Positions 1-8,900 of a stretch of DNA of 64,000 bases are shown here, piece after piece. The DNA comes from an uncultured Lachnospiraceae bacterium (lineage in GTDB: Bacteria; Bacillota; Clostridia; Lachnospirales; Lachnospiraceae): the NCBI GenBank assembly GCA_910586645.1, contig CAJUIS010000001.1:89212-153211 (forward strand), written 5' to 3'. Below the pieces are notes generated by a model. That model saw nothing but the letters and a program-made list of their open reading frames with translations, did not search any database and was not told the origin of the DNA. The stretch's first letter is position 1, and every line of letters starts with the position of its first letter. Position numbers and translations under genes: made by a program.

Positions 1-259
1 GCATAGGAATACGGCAGTTTTTATTACTTCCAAATTCAACGATTACTGTGTCGTCCGTAATGTCAATAAGCACGCCGTAGAACCCTCCCGACGTCATTAC
101 GGTGTCTCCCACTGCCAGTGAAGCAAGCATAGAATTTTTCTTTTTCGTCTCTTTCTGCTGTGGACGAATCATAAAAAAGTACATAAATACAAATAAAACA
201 ACAAGTGAAATCAACATTGGCGCTGAACTTACTGTTTGCTGATTCAATAAAACCGACAT
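1..259 (-). CDS. yajC: Preprotein translocase subunit YajC (3' end outside window)
   Basis: YajC is a small single-pass membrane protein that associates with the SecDF part of the Sec translocase. Reading the minus strand from an ATG at 259 gives a short N-terminus, one hydrophobic segment (about residues 15-32), then the family hallmark FFMIRPQQKE followed by KKKNSML and GDTVMTSGGFYGV, which is typical of YajC. An AGGAGG at 268-273 sits nine bases before the start. The gene lies downstream of tgt in the same direction, the common tgt-yajC(-secDF) order. The C-terminus is cut by the window edge. A different frame over the same bases is open but lacks family features. Confidence 0.93.
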   Translation of the reverse strand, partial: MSVLLNQQTVSSAPMLISLVVLFVFMYFFMIRPQQKETKKKNSMLASLAVGDTVMTSGGFYGVLIDITDDTVIVEFGSNKNCRIPM

Positions 260-402
260 CTTTTTTTCCTCCTAAATTTAAACTGCTTTTACCATTGTAC
301 ACAAATCTTTATAAAACGGCAAGAGAATTTAAAAATTTCATCGAAATTTTAATGATTCTTCAAATTACTGTTCTAAAGACTCCGGCAGTTTCTCTAAACG
401 CT

Positions 403-1554
403 TTATATGCTGTGCAGAATCGGCATCTGCTTCATCCCATAGAGTTTTTCTTCTTTGTAGCTTTGATACCGGCCTGCTTCAATGGCTTCTCTGATTTCTT
501 CCATCATTGTATTATAAAAATACAGGTTATGCAGTACGCAAAGCCGCATACCAAGCATTTCCTTCGCTTTCAGAAGATGCCGTATGTAAGCCCTGCTGTA
601 TCTGCGGCAGGCAGGACAATTGCATCCCTCTTCGATTGGGCGGGTGTCTTTTGCGTATTTCTGATTGAAAAGATTCAGTTTCCCCTGATTGGTATAAAGA
701 TGTCCGTGACGTCCGTTTCTGGTCGGATAGACACAGTCAAAAAAATCCACGCCGCGATCCACGGCCTCTAAAATATTTGCCGGAGTTCCCACTCCCATCA
801 GATAGGTTGGTTTATTTTCTGGCAGATTCGGTACGGTAACATCTAAAATCCGATACATTTCCTCATGCGTTTCTCCTACGGCAAGACCTCCCACCGCATA
901 TCCGTCCAAATCCATCTCAACAATCTGCTTTGCATGGTTTCTTCGAATATCTTCATAAATCGCGCCCTGATTGATGCCGAACAAAAGCTGTTCTTTATTA
1001 ATGGTGCGTTCCAGGCTGTTTAACCGATGCATCTCCTGTTTGCAGCGCAAAAGCCACCGCGCCGTCCGGTCTACGGAATTCTGCACATACTTTCTGTCCG
1101 CCACGCTGCTTGGACATTCGTCAAAAGCCATCGCAATTGTCGACGCCAGATTAGACTGAATCCTCATGCTTTCTTCCGGACCCATAAAAATTTTTCTGCC
1201 GTCCACATGAGAATGAAAATGAACGCCTTCTTCTTTAATCTGCCGCAGCTTCGCCAGGGAGAAAACCTGAAAGCCGCCGGAATCCGTTAAAATGGGCCTG
1301 TCCCATACCATAAACTGATGCAGTCCGCCAAGCTCATGTATCAGCCCGTCTCCCGGACGAATATGAAGATGGTAGGTATTTGAAAGTTCTACCTGCGTCT
1401 TTATCTGATATAAATCTTCGGTCGATACGGCTCCTTTAATTGCGGCCGCAGTCCCGACATTCATAAAAACAGGCGTCTGAATCGTTCCATGCACTGTATG
1501 AAATTCAGCGCGTTTCGCTCTTCCGTCTTTGTTTAATATTTTGTATGCTGCCAT
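403..1554 (-). CDS. tgt: Queuine/preQ1 tRNA-ribosyltransferase
   Basis: Tgt exchanges the guanine at tRNA wobble position 34 (Tyr, His, Asn, Asp tRNAs) for the queuosine precursor preQ1 in bacteria. The 383-residue product has the usual length. Seen in it: the first active-site Asp in LTDSGGFQVFSL (about residue 91), the second in FDCVYPTRNGRHGH, the substrate-loop GGLAVGE, and a C-terminal zinc site starting CNCPAC with a following His. It is followed by yajC about 140 bases on, so the two probably share a transcript. A consensus-like promoter lies just upstream. Confidence 0.97.
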   Translation of the reverse strand: MAAYKILNKDGRAKRAEFHTVHGTIQTPVFMNVGTAAAIKGAVSTEDLYQIKTQVELSNTYHLHIRPGDGLIHELGGLHQFMVWDRPILTDSGGFQVFSLAKLRQIKEEGVHFHSHVDGRKIFMGPEESMRIQSNLASTIAMAFDECPSSVADRKYVQNSVDRTARWLLRCKQEMHRLNSLERTINKEQLLFGINQGAIYEDIRRNHAKQIVEMDLDGYAVGGLAVGETHEEMYRILDVTVPNLPENKPTYLMGVGTPANILEAVDRGVDFFDCVYPTRNGRHGHLYTNQGKLNLFNQKYAKDTRPIEEGCNCPACRRYSRAYIRHLLKAKEMLGMRLCVLHNLYFYNTMMEEIREAIEAGRYQSYKEEKLYGMKQMPILHSI

Positions 1555-1587
1555 AAAAACCTCTTTCTTTTTTGAAATATCTTTATT

Positions 1588-1616
1588 ATCATAGCTCTAT
1601 TCCATTCTCATTTCAA
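1588..1616 (-). promoter_or_regulatory. Predicted sigma-A promoter of tgt-yajC
   Basis: On the minus strand, TTGAAA (1611-1616) and TATGAT (1588-1593) are separated by exactly 17 bases, 34 bases upstream of the tgt start. Identified by consensus match only. Confidence 0.65.
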
Positions 1617-1714
1617 GAAAAATCTCTTTCGCCTGTAATTGTCAGAATTTTTAGTTATTTATATATAACATTGCAAATATAACTAATACTTATTAATATT
1701 TTTCTATTTTTTCA

Positions 1715-1743
1715 TTGACAGATAGTATTTTTTGAGATAAAAT
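1715..1743 (+). promoter_or_regulatory. Near-perfect sigma-A promoter facing into the tgt-rng gap
   Basis: TTGACA (1715-1720), a 17-base spacer and TAAAAT (1738-1743) on the plus strand. It points away from tgt into a 520-base gap that has no recognised gene. Transcription would start near 1750 and could end at the hairpin 2031-2063, giving an RNA of roughly 310 bases that runs against the end of the minus-strand rng. Confidence 0.6.
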
Positions 1744-1870
1744 AAATTTATCAAATCAAAGAAATGGAGGTACAGACCACCAAAACAGTGACGCAATCCC
1801 TAAAAAATCCTTAACATTAAGGTAATTTATTCCATCTGACAGATTTGAAAATGAATTTAGAATGGCAACC

Positions 1871-2029
1871 ATGAAAAATAAAATATCAAACAGAACAGAG
1901 AATCAGTTGCAGCATTCAGATATGATTCCGGTTCCACAGTTCATGGAAAACAGAATGAAGAAGTTCATGGAAGAATCTACAATGGAAAATAAAAAGCGGA
2001 GGTACAATCCAATGGACGGCATAGTTTAA
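1871..2029 (+). CDS. Possible small protein, 52 residues, unknown
   Basis: This is the only sizeable open frame within the plus-strand unit between promoter 1715-1743 and hairpin 2031-2063. The peptide begins MKNKISNRTENQ and ends RRYNPMDGIV; it is charged, Met-rich and has no membrane segment or known motif. An in-frame ATG at 1862 would add three residues. Neither start has a Shine-Dalgarno sequence, which argues against efficient translation. A GGAGGTACA motif occurs both near 1765 and near 1999, the latter within the frame just before an internal ATG. It could be a real small gene, a decayed remnant, or chance coding within a non-coding RNA. Confidence 0.25.
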   Translation: MKNKISNRTENQLQHSDMIPVPQFMENRMKKFMEESTMENKKRRYNPMDGIV

Positions 2030-2030
2030 A

Positions 2031-2063
2031 AGCGGCATCAAATTAAAAACATTTGATGCCGCT
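2031..2063. terminator. Hairpin terminator, probably bidirectional
   Basis: A perfect 13-bp stem (AGCGGCATCAAAT / ATTTGATGCCGCT) with a 7-base loop. On the minus strand it follows the rng stop by ten bases and is followed by TTTT, a good intrinsic terminator. On the plus strand it would end the small unit starting near 1750, with a weaker T-rich tail. Confidence 0.8.
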
Positions 2064-2073
2064 TCTATTGTAT

Positions 2074-3291
2074 TTAAATATCAAAATCTCTTTTATCTAT
2101 TTGTTCCCACAAAGGTTTCTTTATCTTTTTTCTTGTAATTTCCGCAAGCCCTAATTTTGTAAAACCCATAAAAACAGCAGGCACTTTATCCTTTGCCAAA
2201 AAGCCTTTAAAAGCTTCCGCCAGCTTTTCCTGCGCCTCTTTCGTATCCAGATTGATGAAATCCACAATACAGATGCCGGATATATTTCTCAGCCTAAGCT
2301 GTCTTGCAATTTCTTCCGCAGCTTCCAGATTAACCTTTAAGTAAAAGTTCTCCTGTTTTCCTTTTATACATCTTCCGCTGTTTACGTCAATGACCGTCAA
2401 AGCTTCCGTTGGAGAAATCACAAGATAAGCGCCGGACTTTAGCCAGACATGGGCGCTTAAAGCCTCTTCTAACTTCGACTTAAAGCTGTAAAGGGCAGAA
2501 AGAGAAAGAAGCGCGTCTCCATACAGCTCAATCCTTCCCTCCGTTACGACCTTTTCCTGCTCAAATGCCTGCAAAAGCTCCTGAAATACGGCCGGATCGT
2601 CCGTTACAATTTTTTCCAGATGCAGGGACAAATAGTCCCTGACATCTGAAATATATGCAGGCGGCGAATGATACAGGCAGCTATGGCAGACGCGGGTTTT
2701 GTAATACGTTTTTAAATAACGGAACTGTTCATAAAGGGCGCAAAATTCTTCTGATAACTGCTCTTTTGAATAATTCTTAGCATTTGTACGAATAATCAGT
2801 CCAAATTCTTCCTCTTTTTGCCCGGCGGTTTTTTCTTCAAAGAAAGCCTGAAAATACGACCTCTTTTCGTCCGGCAGTTTTTTGGAAACGCCAAATGTTT
2901 TATTTTCCGTTGTCAAAATCAATGCATTCCCTTTGAAACTGATATTCGTTGAAACAGTCGGATCTTTTGTTTTTGCCGCTTCCTTTACAACCTGAACGAC
3001 AATTTCATCTTCTTCCGTCAGTTTGCCCTGGCGGCATTGCCTCGCCATCATTGGGGTTTTTACATCTTTCAAAGACAGATAGCTCATTTGCCCCGGAAAA
3101 AGTTCGACAAAAGCGGCTCCTATTTTATCTATAATCCGCTTGATTTTTCCGATATAAACATTTCCAAGCAAAGAAGTTTTTTTCACATCACTGCAGGATA
3201 CCTCAAGCATACGGTGATCCTCAAACAATGCCGTAAACAGATATTCCGTGTCTTTTATGCTCTGCCTTGTAATCACTGCTCTGTTCCCCAT
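2074..3291 (-). CDS. Ribonuclease E/G family protein, short form
   Basis: Members of this family cleave single-stranded RNA in rRNA maturation and mRNA decay. The N-terminus (MGNRAVITRQ) matches the usual RNase G start; an S1-like domain follows (GNVYIGKIKRI, GAAFVELFPGQ, about residues 40-110). The two metal-binding Asp residues are in ALTVIDVNSGR and GICIVDFINL. The product is about 405 residues and stops right after the DNase I-like subdomain (TRKKIKKPLWEQ), so the CPxCxG zinc-link that normally follows is absent. I use ATG 3291 because it fits the family start; ATG 3303 (four residues longer) is possible. It is last of a glnA-sialidase-rng array and is followed by a terminator. Confidence 0.88.
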   Translation of the reverse strand: MGNRAVITRQSIKDTEYLFTALFEDHRMLEVSCSDVKKTSLLGNVYIGKIKRIIDKIGAAFVELFPGQMSYLSLKDVKTPMMARQCRQGKLTEEDEIVVQVVKEAAKTKDPTVSTNISFKGNALILTTENKTFGVSKKLPDEKRSYFQAFFEEKTAGQKEEEFGLIIRTNAKNYSKEQLSEEFCALYEQFRYLKTYYKTRVCHSCLYHSPPAYISDVRDYLSLHLEKIVTDDPAVFQELLQAFEQEKVVTEGRIELYGDALLSLSALYSFKSKLEEALSAHVWLKSGAYLVISPTEALTVIDVNSGRCIKGKQENFYLKVNLEAAEEIARQLRLRNISGICIVDFINLDTKEAQEKLAEAFKGFLAKDKVPAVFMGFTKLGLAEITRKKIKKPLWEQIDKRDFDI

Positions 3292-3341
3292 ATTACCTCT
3301 CATCTCTTTCCAATTTTTCTGCCGTCCAAAAACAAAATTTT

Positions 3342-6300
3342 CTATTTTATTTTTACTGTTTTTGCCTGGCCTTTTCCGGAAAACAGCTTTTTATATTTCC
3401 CTTTGTATGCTTTCGGGACTTTTATGACAGCTTTCTTATGGATTCCCTTCAGCGCTTTTGCTTCTACTTTCTTTAACGCTTTTCCATTCACTTTAATCTC
3501 TTTTAATTTCGAGCATCCCGAAAAAGCCTGTTTTCCGATTTTTGTCACATTTGTTCCGATTGTAACTTTCTTTAAGTTCTTACAGCCTGCAAAAGCTTTG
3601 GCTCCAATTTCCGTAATTTTACATTTTTTTCCTTCAATTGTCACTTCCGCCTTTATATTCAAAGAAGCAAGGCTCTTCTTGCTTGCAGTTCCCACAATGG
3701 AAACCGTCTGTTTTTTTATATTTGTCACCTTATACTTTAACTTTGTCTTATCCGACGCCGTATAGATCTTATTAAGTGAAAGTTTTGAATCCTCCGGTTT
3801 CACGTCTGGATTTTTGCCCGGGTCGGGAACCGGATTTGGATTCTGGCCTGGATCCGGTTTTGGATCCGGATCTGGTTTTGGATCTGGATCTGGCTTTGGA
3901 TCTGGATCCGGAGTTTTTTCTATAAGCATTTTTTCAGCTTCACTCAGCATATGGATATACTGTTTTAAAACAGACGCATTCTTTGCTGTTTTCGCCGCTT
4001 CTTTTAGTCTTGTATATGCTTTTTGATATTCCTTCCAGGAATCAGCGGTAAATTTATCTTCTTTCAGCTCTTCCTCTGCTTTTCTCAATACATTCTCCGC
4101 GATAGCTTTCATTTCTTCTAAAAGTTCCGTATTGCCCTTTATGGAAAATGACAGACCGTCTTCTGACGCAAGGAGGTTGAGGTAAGCTGCGGTCACTTCA
4201 TCTTCAGATGAATCTTCTGTAATCTGTCCTGCCGCTTCTACAGCATCCATATAAGCCTTCCATGTCGTAATGTTATAGTGAGCTTCGCTCTTTTCCTGAC
4301 TTTTTTCGATAAGAGACGGCATCTTTTCCGACGCCTCAGCAAAAAGGCCGGAAAAAGCATTTTTTGCCGCTGACGCAGCTCCTTCTAACTCTTCTTCTGA
4401 AACAGTTCTTTTCTGTAACGTTTCTTCGACCAGCGCTTTAGCCTCTTCAAGCGCTTTTTCATTGTCTGAAAGTTTAAGGCTGTTCCCATAAGACTCAAAC
4501 TTCATCAAACTGCCTAAAAGTTCTGTTTTGTCCGGATCCTGATCCAGATTAGCCGTTCCGATAATCCGTATTTTCGCGGCGGTCGCCCATTCGTCTCCGG
4601 TTTCCAATACGCGGAACCTTACATGGGAAGCAAGGACTGCCCCTTTCAGATATGCTGTTTTTTCGCTTGCTGTTTTTGCCCAGTTTCCAACGCCGACCGG
4701 AGTAAAATCCGTACCGTTTGCGCTGACCTCTATCTGATATTTTGTCACATTGCCGTTTCCTCCGTCTGATCTTGGCGTATAGGTAAGGCCGCTTACAAGA
4801 TAATTGCCCCCAAGATCAATCGTCACATAATGTTTCTTACGTCCATTGTTGCCGACATTATCATCATCATACTTTGAATGCCATATTTCAGAAACGTTAT
4901 CGTTTAATACCAGTTCCGCTTCTGCGCCGGGGTGTTCGCTTCCTGCCGTCGCATGCATGCCCTGCGTCGAAAGCTCGTCAAATTCGGAAGCAAAAGCCAT
5001 TTTTCCAACAGAAATCTCCTGCATTACATAGGGTTTGTCTGTCAGACTTACGTTATAGACAGTTTCCGCCGCACCGCCGTCTTTTACAAAAACATTTCCG
5101 GTTACAGTAAAAATTTCCGGATCAGATTCTTCCACGGGACAGACAAATTTCAGCGTATCCGCATCCACGTTTCCGGCAAGCAAAGCTTCTTTTGTTTTAC
5201 CGCCGGCTTTCACTTCAAGCGTAACGTTTCCGGCGGCAAATACATTCTGTGAAAAATCCGCTTCAATTTCCACTGTTCCGCCCGGCAGAAGATATTCCGT
5301 CTCCCGGCCGTTTTTATCCAGGCATTTTGCCCTGAGCCCCGTCGGCGCCGGCGTATTTTCACAGACATTTGAATCCATAATGTACTGCGGGCTGAACGAT
5401 GTAAACGCCGCGCCAACCATCGCGTAGCTTTCATGCTCATAAATCAGACCGATTGTTCCGTCATTCATAACGGTAAGTGAAGAATAAAGATATTTTTTCT
5501 CTTCGATCAGCTTGCGGTACGCCCAGTTTAACGTATCGTCTTCATTGACAAAAGCAATGCGCACTGTCCCGTATTCCCTTCCGTTTGTAGTGTGCTGGTT
5601 CGCATCCGGCCCGGGATTTGAAAAAATAATCGCTTCCTTTTCCTGCCCGTCCGCCGGATCTAAAATTTTTCCCGGATAATGAACGGCTGACATCTGACAG
5701 TACGGATCTTTCACTCCGCTCTGCTGTACCGGAGCGCCCCATGTTACGCCTTCGTCTGTACTGACAGAAAGCGTCACCTGCCCGTTATAGCTTCTCATAA
5801 ACTGCATCAAATGACCGTTGTCCAGTTCCACAATACAGCTTTCTGTCAGATGGCTTTCCGCGTTTTCCATATTTCCTTCATTATTTGGAGAACCGCCCTG
5901 ATGCCAGGTTTTTCCGTCATCATCGCTGTATACATTGAAAGAGGACTGGATTCCTCCTGCATTTGTACAGTAAGCCGGGAAGATCAGTCTCCCGCTTTTT
6001 GTCTGAACGCCCATGCCGGGTCCCGTTCCGCAGAACTTCATCCACTCGTCTTTGACCTCCGGCGTAATGTCTTTTGGCACAGACCAGGTCAGGCCGTCGT
6101 CGTCGCTGTAAGTCATCCAGAGATAACATGTATTAAAAAATGTCAGCTCACTGTTTCTATAAATATTTCCTATCCGCACTCCATTTTTGTACAGTTCTCC
6201 CTGCGCCGTAAACGGGGCCGCGGCTTCCGTTTCCACACGGTATTCCGTTATTTCATTCTGCGAATTGTAAACGGTTCCGTTTTCACGCACCGTATAAACG

Positions 6301-7328
6301 CCGCCGTTCTTATCCGTCAGCTTCAGGCGCTTCTTTCCTTCCGCTTCCACATAGCCCGTTCCGGCCTGCGCCCCGCCAAATCCCGTACCTTGCTGAAACA
6401 TATCCACCAGCATATAAATTCTTCCGTAATATTCACTGTTTTCGTCATTATCCACTAAAAGAGCCGGATCTACCGTATACGCATAAGAACCAGAAAGCGC
6501 AATCACCGGTATGGTGTCCTGCCATGTCTCTCCGCCGTCTTCACTTCTGCGGATTACGCTGTCAATCACGCCTACGTCATTCCATCCATTCCATCTTTTA
6601 TCAATGGACGCAATCACAGTTCCTGTCTTTTTTGAAGTGACAATCGCAGGAATGCGGTAAGCTGCGGAGCCGTCCATACCGGAATTAAAAATTTCCCTGT
6701 TTTTCGTTTTCTTATACCCTTCCATCTTTTCCGTTCCGTCCGGATATGTAACGGAAGAAGTTGCGCTGTGCAGAAGCTCTATCTGTTCCTCCGAAAGCGC
6801 CGCGTCATATATCTGCAGTTTTGAACAATAAATGTTTTTCCCGAACTGAACGGACGATGCATCAACGGAACCGGAAAACCCGCTTCTTTCCGCCAGAGTC
6901 CCGTCTGCAAAAACCGCCGCCTCTTCCCCGTCTAACGTTACGGAGATCGTGTGCCATTTTTGTGTGTCCAAACTCGTATTTTCCACATCTGCTTTCATAT
7001 CCGTATCTTCAAAGCGGACGCCAATCTGACCGGACGCTGCGTCTATATACAGTTCGCTGTCCTGCCCAAAAGAAAGAAGCGAAACTTTCCCGTCCTGCGC
7101 TTCCTTCAAACGGTATACAAGACTTATGCTTCCCAAAGACATTTCCCCGGAGAGCCCGGTCGCCGCGCTTTCTGTTTTTGGATTCGCTTCTTCAAATACA
7201 GGAGCAGGAACCTGCGTTTCACTGTCCCCTTCCGCAGCAAACGCCATTCCCTGTGAAAACTGCTCCGCACTCAAAATGATGCAGACGCTGATGAACGCCG
7301 CAAATATTTTTTTCATTTTTTGCTTCAT
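3342..7328 (-). CDS. Secreted multidomain GH33 sialidase with CBM40-like, CBM32, FIVAR-like and leucine-rich domains
   Basis: A large exo-sialidase that would release or rearrange terminal sialic acid on host glycans outside the cell. With the ATG at 7328 (preceded by GGAGG) it has 1328 residues. Order: signal peptide about 1-32 (MAFAA/EG); laminin-G/CBM40-like domain about 55-195; GH33 propeller about 205-650 with YRIPAIV (Arg225), four Asp boxes (262-269, 408-415, 468-475, 523-530), a likely nucleophile Tyr615 in YLYSSL, and an inserted subdomain about 310-400; CBM32/F5-8C about 785-925; helical FIVAR-like repeats about 930-1138; a PDPDPK repeat linker 1139-1180; two to three BspA-type leucine-rich repeats to the end. 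There is no LPXTG. Hydrolytic versus intramolecular trans-sialidase activity cannot be told from motifs. Only 31 bases separate it from glnA, which is odd company; no nan catabolic genes are near. Confidence 0.93.
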   Translation of the reverse strand: MKQKMKKIFAAFISVCIILSAEQFSQGMAFAAEGDSETQVPAPVFEEANPKTESAATGLSGEMSLGSISLVYRLKEAQDGKVSLLSFGQDSELYIDAASGQIGVRFEDTDMKADVENTSLDTQKWHTISVTLDGEEAAVFADGTLAERSGFSGSVDASSVQFGKNIYCSKLQIYDAALSEEQIELLHSATSSVTYPDGTEKMEGYKKTKNREIFNSGMDGSAAYRIPAIVTSKKTGTVIASIDKRWNGWNDVGVIDSVIRRSEDGGETWQDTIPVIALSGSYAYTVDPALLVDNDENSEYYGRIYMLVDMFQQGTGFGGAQAGTGYVEAEGKKRLKLTDKNGGVYTVRENGTVYNSQNEITEYRVETEAAAPFTAQGELYKNGVRIGNIYRNSELTFFNTCYLWMTYSDDDGLTWSVPKDITPEVKDEWMKFCGTGPGMGVQTKSGRLIFPAYCTNAGGIQSSFNVYSDDDGKTWHQGGSPNNEGNMENAESHLTESCIVELDNGHLMQFMRSYNGQVTLSVSTDEGVTWGAPVQQSGVKDPYCQMSAVHYPGKILDPADGQEKEAIIFSNPGPDANQHTTNGREYGTVRIAFVNEDDTLNWAYRKLIEEKKYLYSSLTVMNDGTIGLIYEHESYAMVGAAFTSFSPQYIMDSNVCENTPAPTGLRAKCLDKNGRETEYLLPGGTVEIEADFSQNVFAAGNVTLEVKAGGKTKEALLAGNVDADTLKFVCPVEESDPEIFTVTGNVFVKDGGAAETVYNVSLTDKPYVMQEISVGKMAFASEFDELSTQGMHATAGSEHPGAEAELVLNDNVSEIWHSKYDDDNVGNNGRKKHYVTIDLGGNYLVSGLTYTPRSDGGNGNVTKYQIEVSANGTDFTPVGVGNWAKTASEKTAYLKGAVLASHVRFRVLETGDEWATAAKIRIIGTANLDQDPDKTELLGSLMKFESYGNSLKLSDNEKALEEAKALVEETLQKRTVSEEELEGAASAAKNAFSGLFAEASEKMPSLIEKSQEKSEAHYNITTWKAYMDAVEAAGQITEDSSEDEVTAAYLNLLASEDGLSFSIKGNTELLEEMKAIAENVLRKAEEELKEDKFTADSWKEYQKAYTRLKEAAKTAKNASVLKQYIHMLSEAEKMLIEKTPDPDPKPDPDPKPDPDPKPDPGQNPNPVPDPGKNPDVKPEDSKLSLNKIYTASDKTKLKYKVTNIKKQTVSIVGTASKKSLASLNIKAEVTIEGKKCKITEIGAKAFAGCKNLKKVTIGTNVTKIGKQAFSGCSKLKEIKVNGKALKKVEAKALKGIHKKAVIKVPKAYKGKYKKLFSGKGQAKTVKIK

Positions 7329-7359
7329 ACAATTCCTCCATACGAGATAAAACTTGATT

Positions 7360-8787
7360 TTACAGGTCAAAATACATTTTAAATTCCGCCGGGTTTGGAA
7401 TCTGTTCCAGACGCTTTAATTCTTCTCTCTTGCGCGCAATCCAAACATCAATTAACCGCTGCGGGAATACGCCTCCTTTTGTCAGATAGTCATGGTCGGC
7501 TTCCAGAGCGTCCAAAGCTTCTCCAAGGGATTTGGGAAGCCCTTGGATTTTCTTCTGATCCTCCTCAGATAAAGTATAAAGGTTAAAGTCATATGGCCCC
7601 CAGCCGTTCGCCTTTGGATCAATCCTGTTTTCAATGCCGTCCAGTCCAGCCATTAAAATCGCCGCATAAGCATAATAGGGATTTGCCGTCGCATCCGGAT
7701 TGCGCAGCTCAAACCGCTTCGTTTCAGGCGTCCTTGCGTAAGCCGGAATCCGGATTACCGCGCTGCGGTTTGACGTGGCGTATCCAACCGTTACCGGAGC
7801 TTCATATCCCGGCACAAGGCGCTTAAAAGAATTTGTGGAAGGATTCGTAAAAGCGCACAGGGAAGCAATATGCTTTAACAGCCCGCCAATAAAGTAATGC
7901 GCCGTCTGGCTTAAACCGGAATAGCCGTTTTCATCATAGAACAAAGGACGCCCGTCTTTTAAAAGCATCATATGGACATGCAGTCCGTTGCCTGCCTCCT
8001 GGTAAATCGGCTTTGGCAGAAAGGTGGCTGTCTTTCCTTCTTTTGCAGCCATATTTTTGATAATATATTTAATAATCATCGTGTTATCCGCCATATCCGG
8101 CATATCGGCAAGCTCTACTTCAATCTCCATCTGTCCCGGGCCGCCCACTTCATGGTGATGGTATTTGACCGGAATCCCCCAGTCCTCGATCATCATGCAC
8201 ATTTTGCTTCTCAAATCATATCCGACGTCCTGCGGAGCCGCCGCATGATAGCCGCCTTTATAATGCACTTCGTAACCGTTATTTCCGGGAGAATCCAGGC
8301 TGCAGTTCCAGTCTGCCTGTTTTGCGTCAATGCGGTAACCGCACTGTTTTGGCGTAACTTCAAACCGTGCGCTGTCAAACAGATAAAACTCAAACTCCGG
8401 CCCGATAATCATACGGTCTGCAATTCCTCTGTTTTTCATATGCTCGACCGCCCTTAAGCTTACGTTCTTCGGGTACTGGTCGAACGGCGCATTTCCTTCT
8501 CTTCCAATGGTGCATACATTTCCGCACATCGTAAGCGTCGGCGTTTCCGCAAATGGATCCACATATGCCGTATCCGGATCCGGAAGAAATACCATATCGC
8601 TCTTTTCCACAGGCGCGTATCCATAGTTGGAACCGTCAAATCCAATTCCCTGCGTAAAAACAGATTCTCCAAACCTTTCCACCGGTATGGTAATGTGCTT
8701 CCAGCGTCCGTCAATATCCGTCATTTTAAAGTCGATCATACGGATTCCTTTTTCTTCACAAAATTTTTTGATTTCTTCTGCGTTCAT
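7360..8787 (-). CDS. glnA: Glutamine synthetase, type I
   Basis: Makes glutamine from glutamate, ammonia and ATP in the cytoplasm. At 475 residues it is longer than the 444-residue Bacillus-type enzyme. Seen: the N-terminal beta-grasp ending FDGSNYGYAPVEKSDM, metal-ligand GPEFEFYLFD, the KYHHHEVGGPGQMEIE glutamate/ATP site, NGLHVHMML, NRSAVIRIP, and the C-terminal segment NLYTLSEEDQKK, which aligns with the region holding the adenylylated Tyr of enterobacterial enzymes. Whether that Tyr is used here is unknown; no adenylyltransferase gene is in the window. It heads the minus-strand array with the sialidase and RNase E/G and is divergent from dpaA. Confidence 0.96.
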   Translation of the reverse strand: MNAEEIKKFCEEKGIRMIDFKMTDIDGRWKHITIPVERFGESVFTQGIGFDGSNYGYAPVEKSDMVFLPDPDTAYVDPFAETPTLTMCGNVCTIGREGNAPFDQYPKNVSLRAVEHMKNRGIADRMIIGPEFEFYLFDSARFEVTPKQCGYRIDAKQADWNCSLDSPGNNGYEVHYKGGYHAAAPQDVGYDLRSKMCMMIEDWGIPVKYHHHEVGGPGQMEIEVELADMPDMADNTMIIKYIIKNMAAKEGKTATFLPKPIYQEAGNGLHVHMMLLKDGRPLFYDENGYSGLSQTAHYFIGGLLKHIASLCAFTNPSTNSFKRLVPGYEAPVTVGYATSNRSAVIRIPAYARTPETKRFELRNPDATANPYYAYAAILMAGLDGIENRIDPKANGWGPYDFNLYTLSEEDQKKIQGLPKSLGEALDALEADHDYLTKGGVFPQRLIDVWIARKREELKRLEQIPNPAEFKMYFDL

Positions 8788-8900
8788 AAATTATTGCCCC
8801 TTTCCAATCTTCCGCCAGCATATTTACAAGATGATTTTATTGTATCATATTTTCCATTCTTTGCATACCATAATTAAAACCGTTTTTAGCAGGAGTTTTT

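Noticed and set aside
63..302. 79-codon frame over yajC
   Set aside because: Another minus-strand frame gives clear YajC motifs with AGGAGG in place; this one has none.
1764..1814. 16-codon frame MEVQTTKTVTQSLKNP
   Set aside because: No Shine-Dalgarno and very near the predicted transcription start; not supportable as a gene.
3856..3912. Tandem DNA repeat considered as a CRISPR-like array
   Set aside because: It is an in-frame protein repeat in the sialidase linker, without spacers.
3814..4026. Gly/Ser/Phe-rich plus-strand frame
   Set aside because: It is the reverse reading of the sialidase PDPDPK repeat linker.
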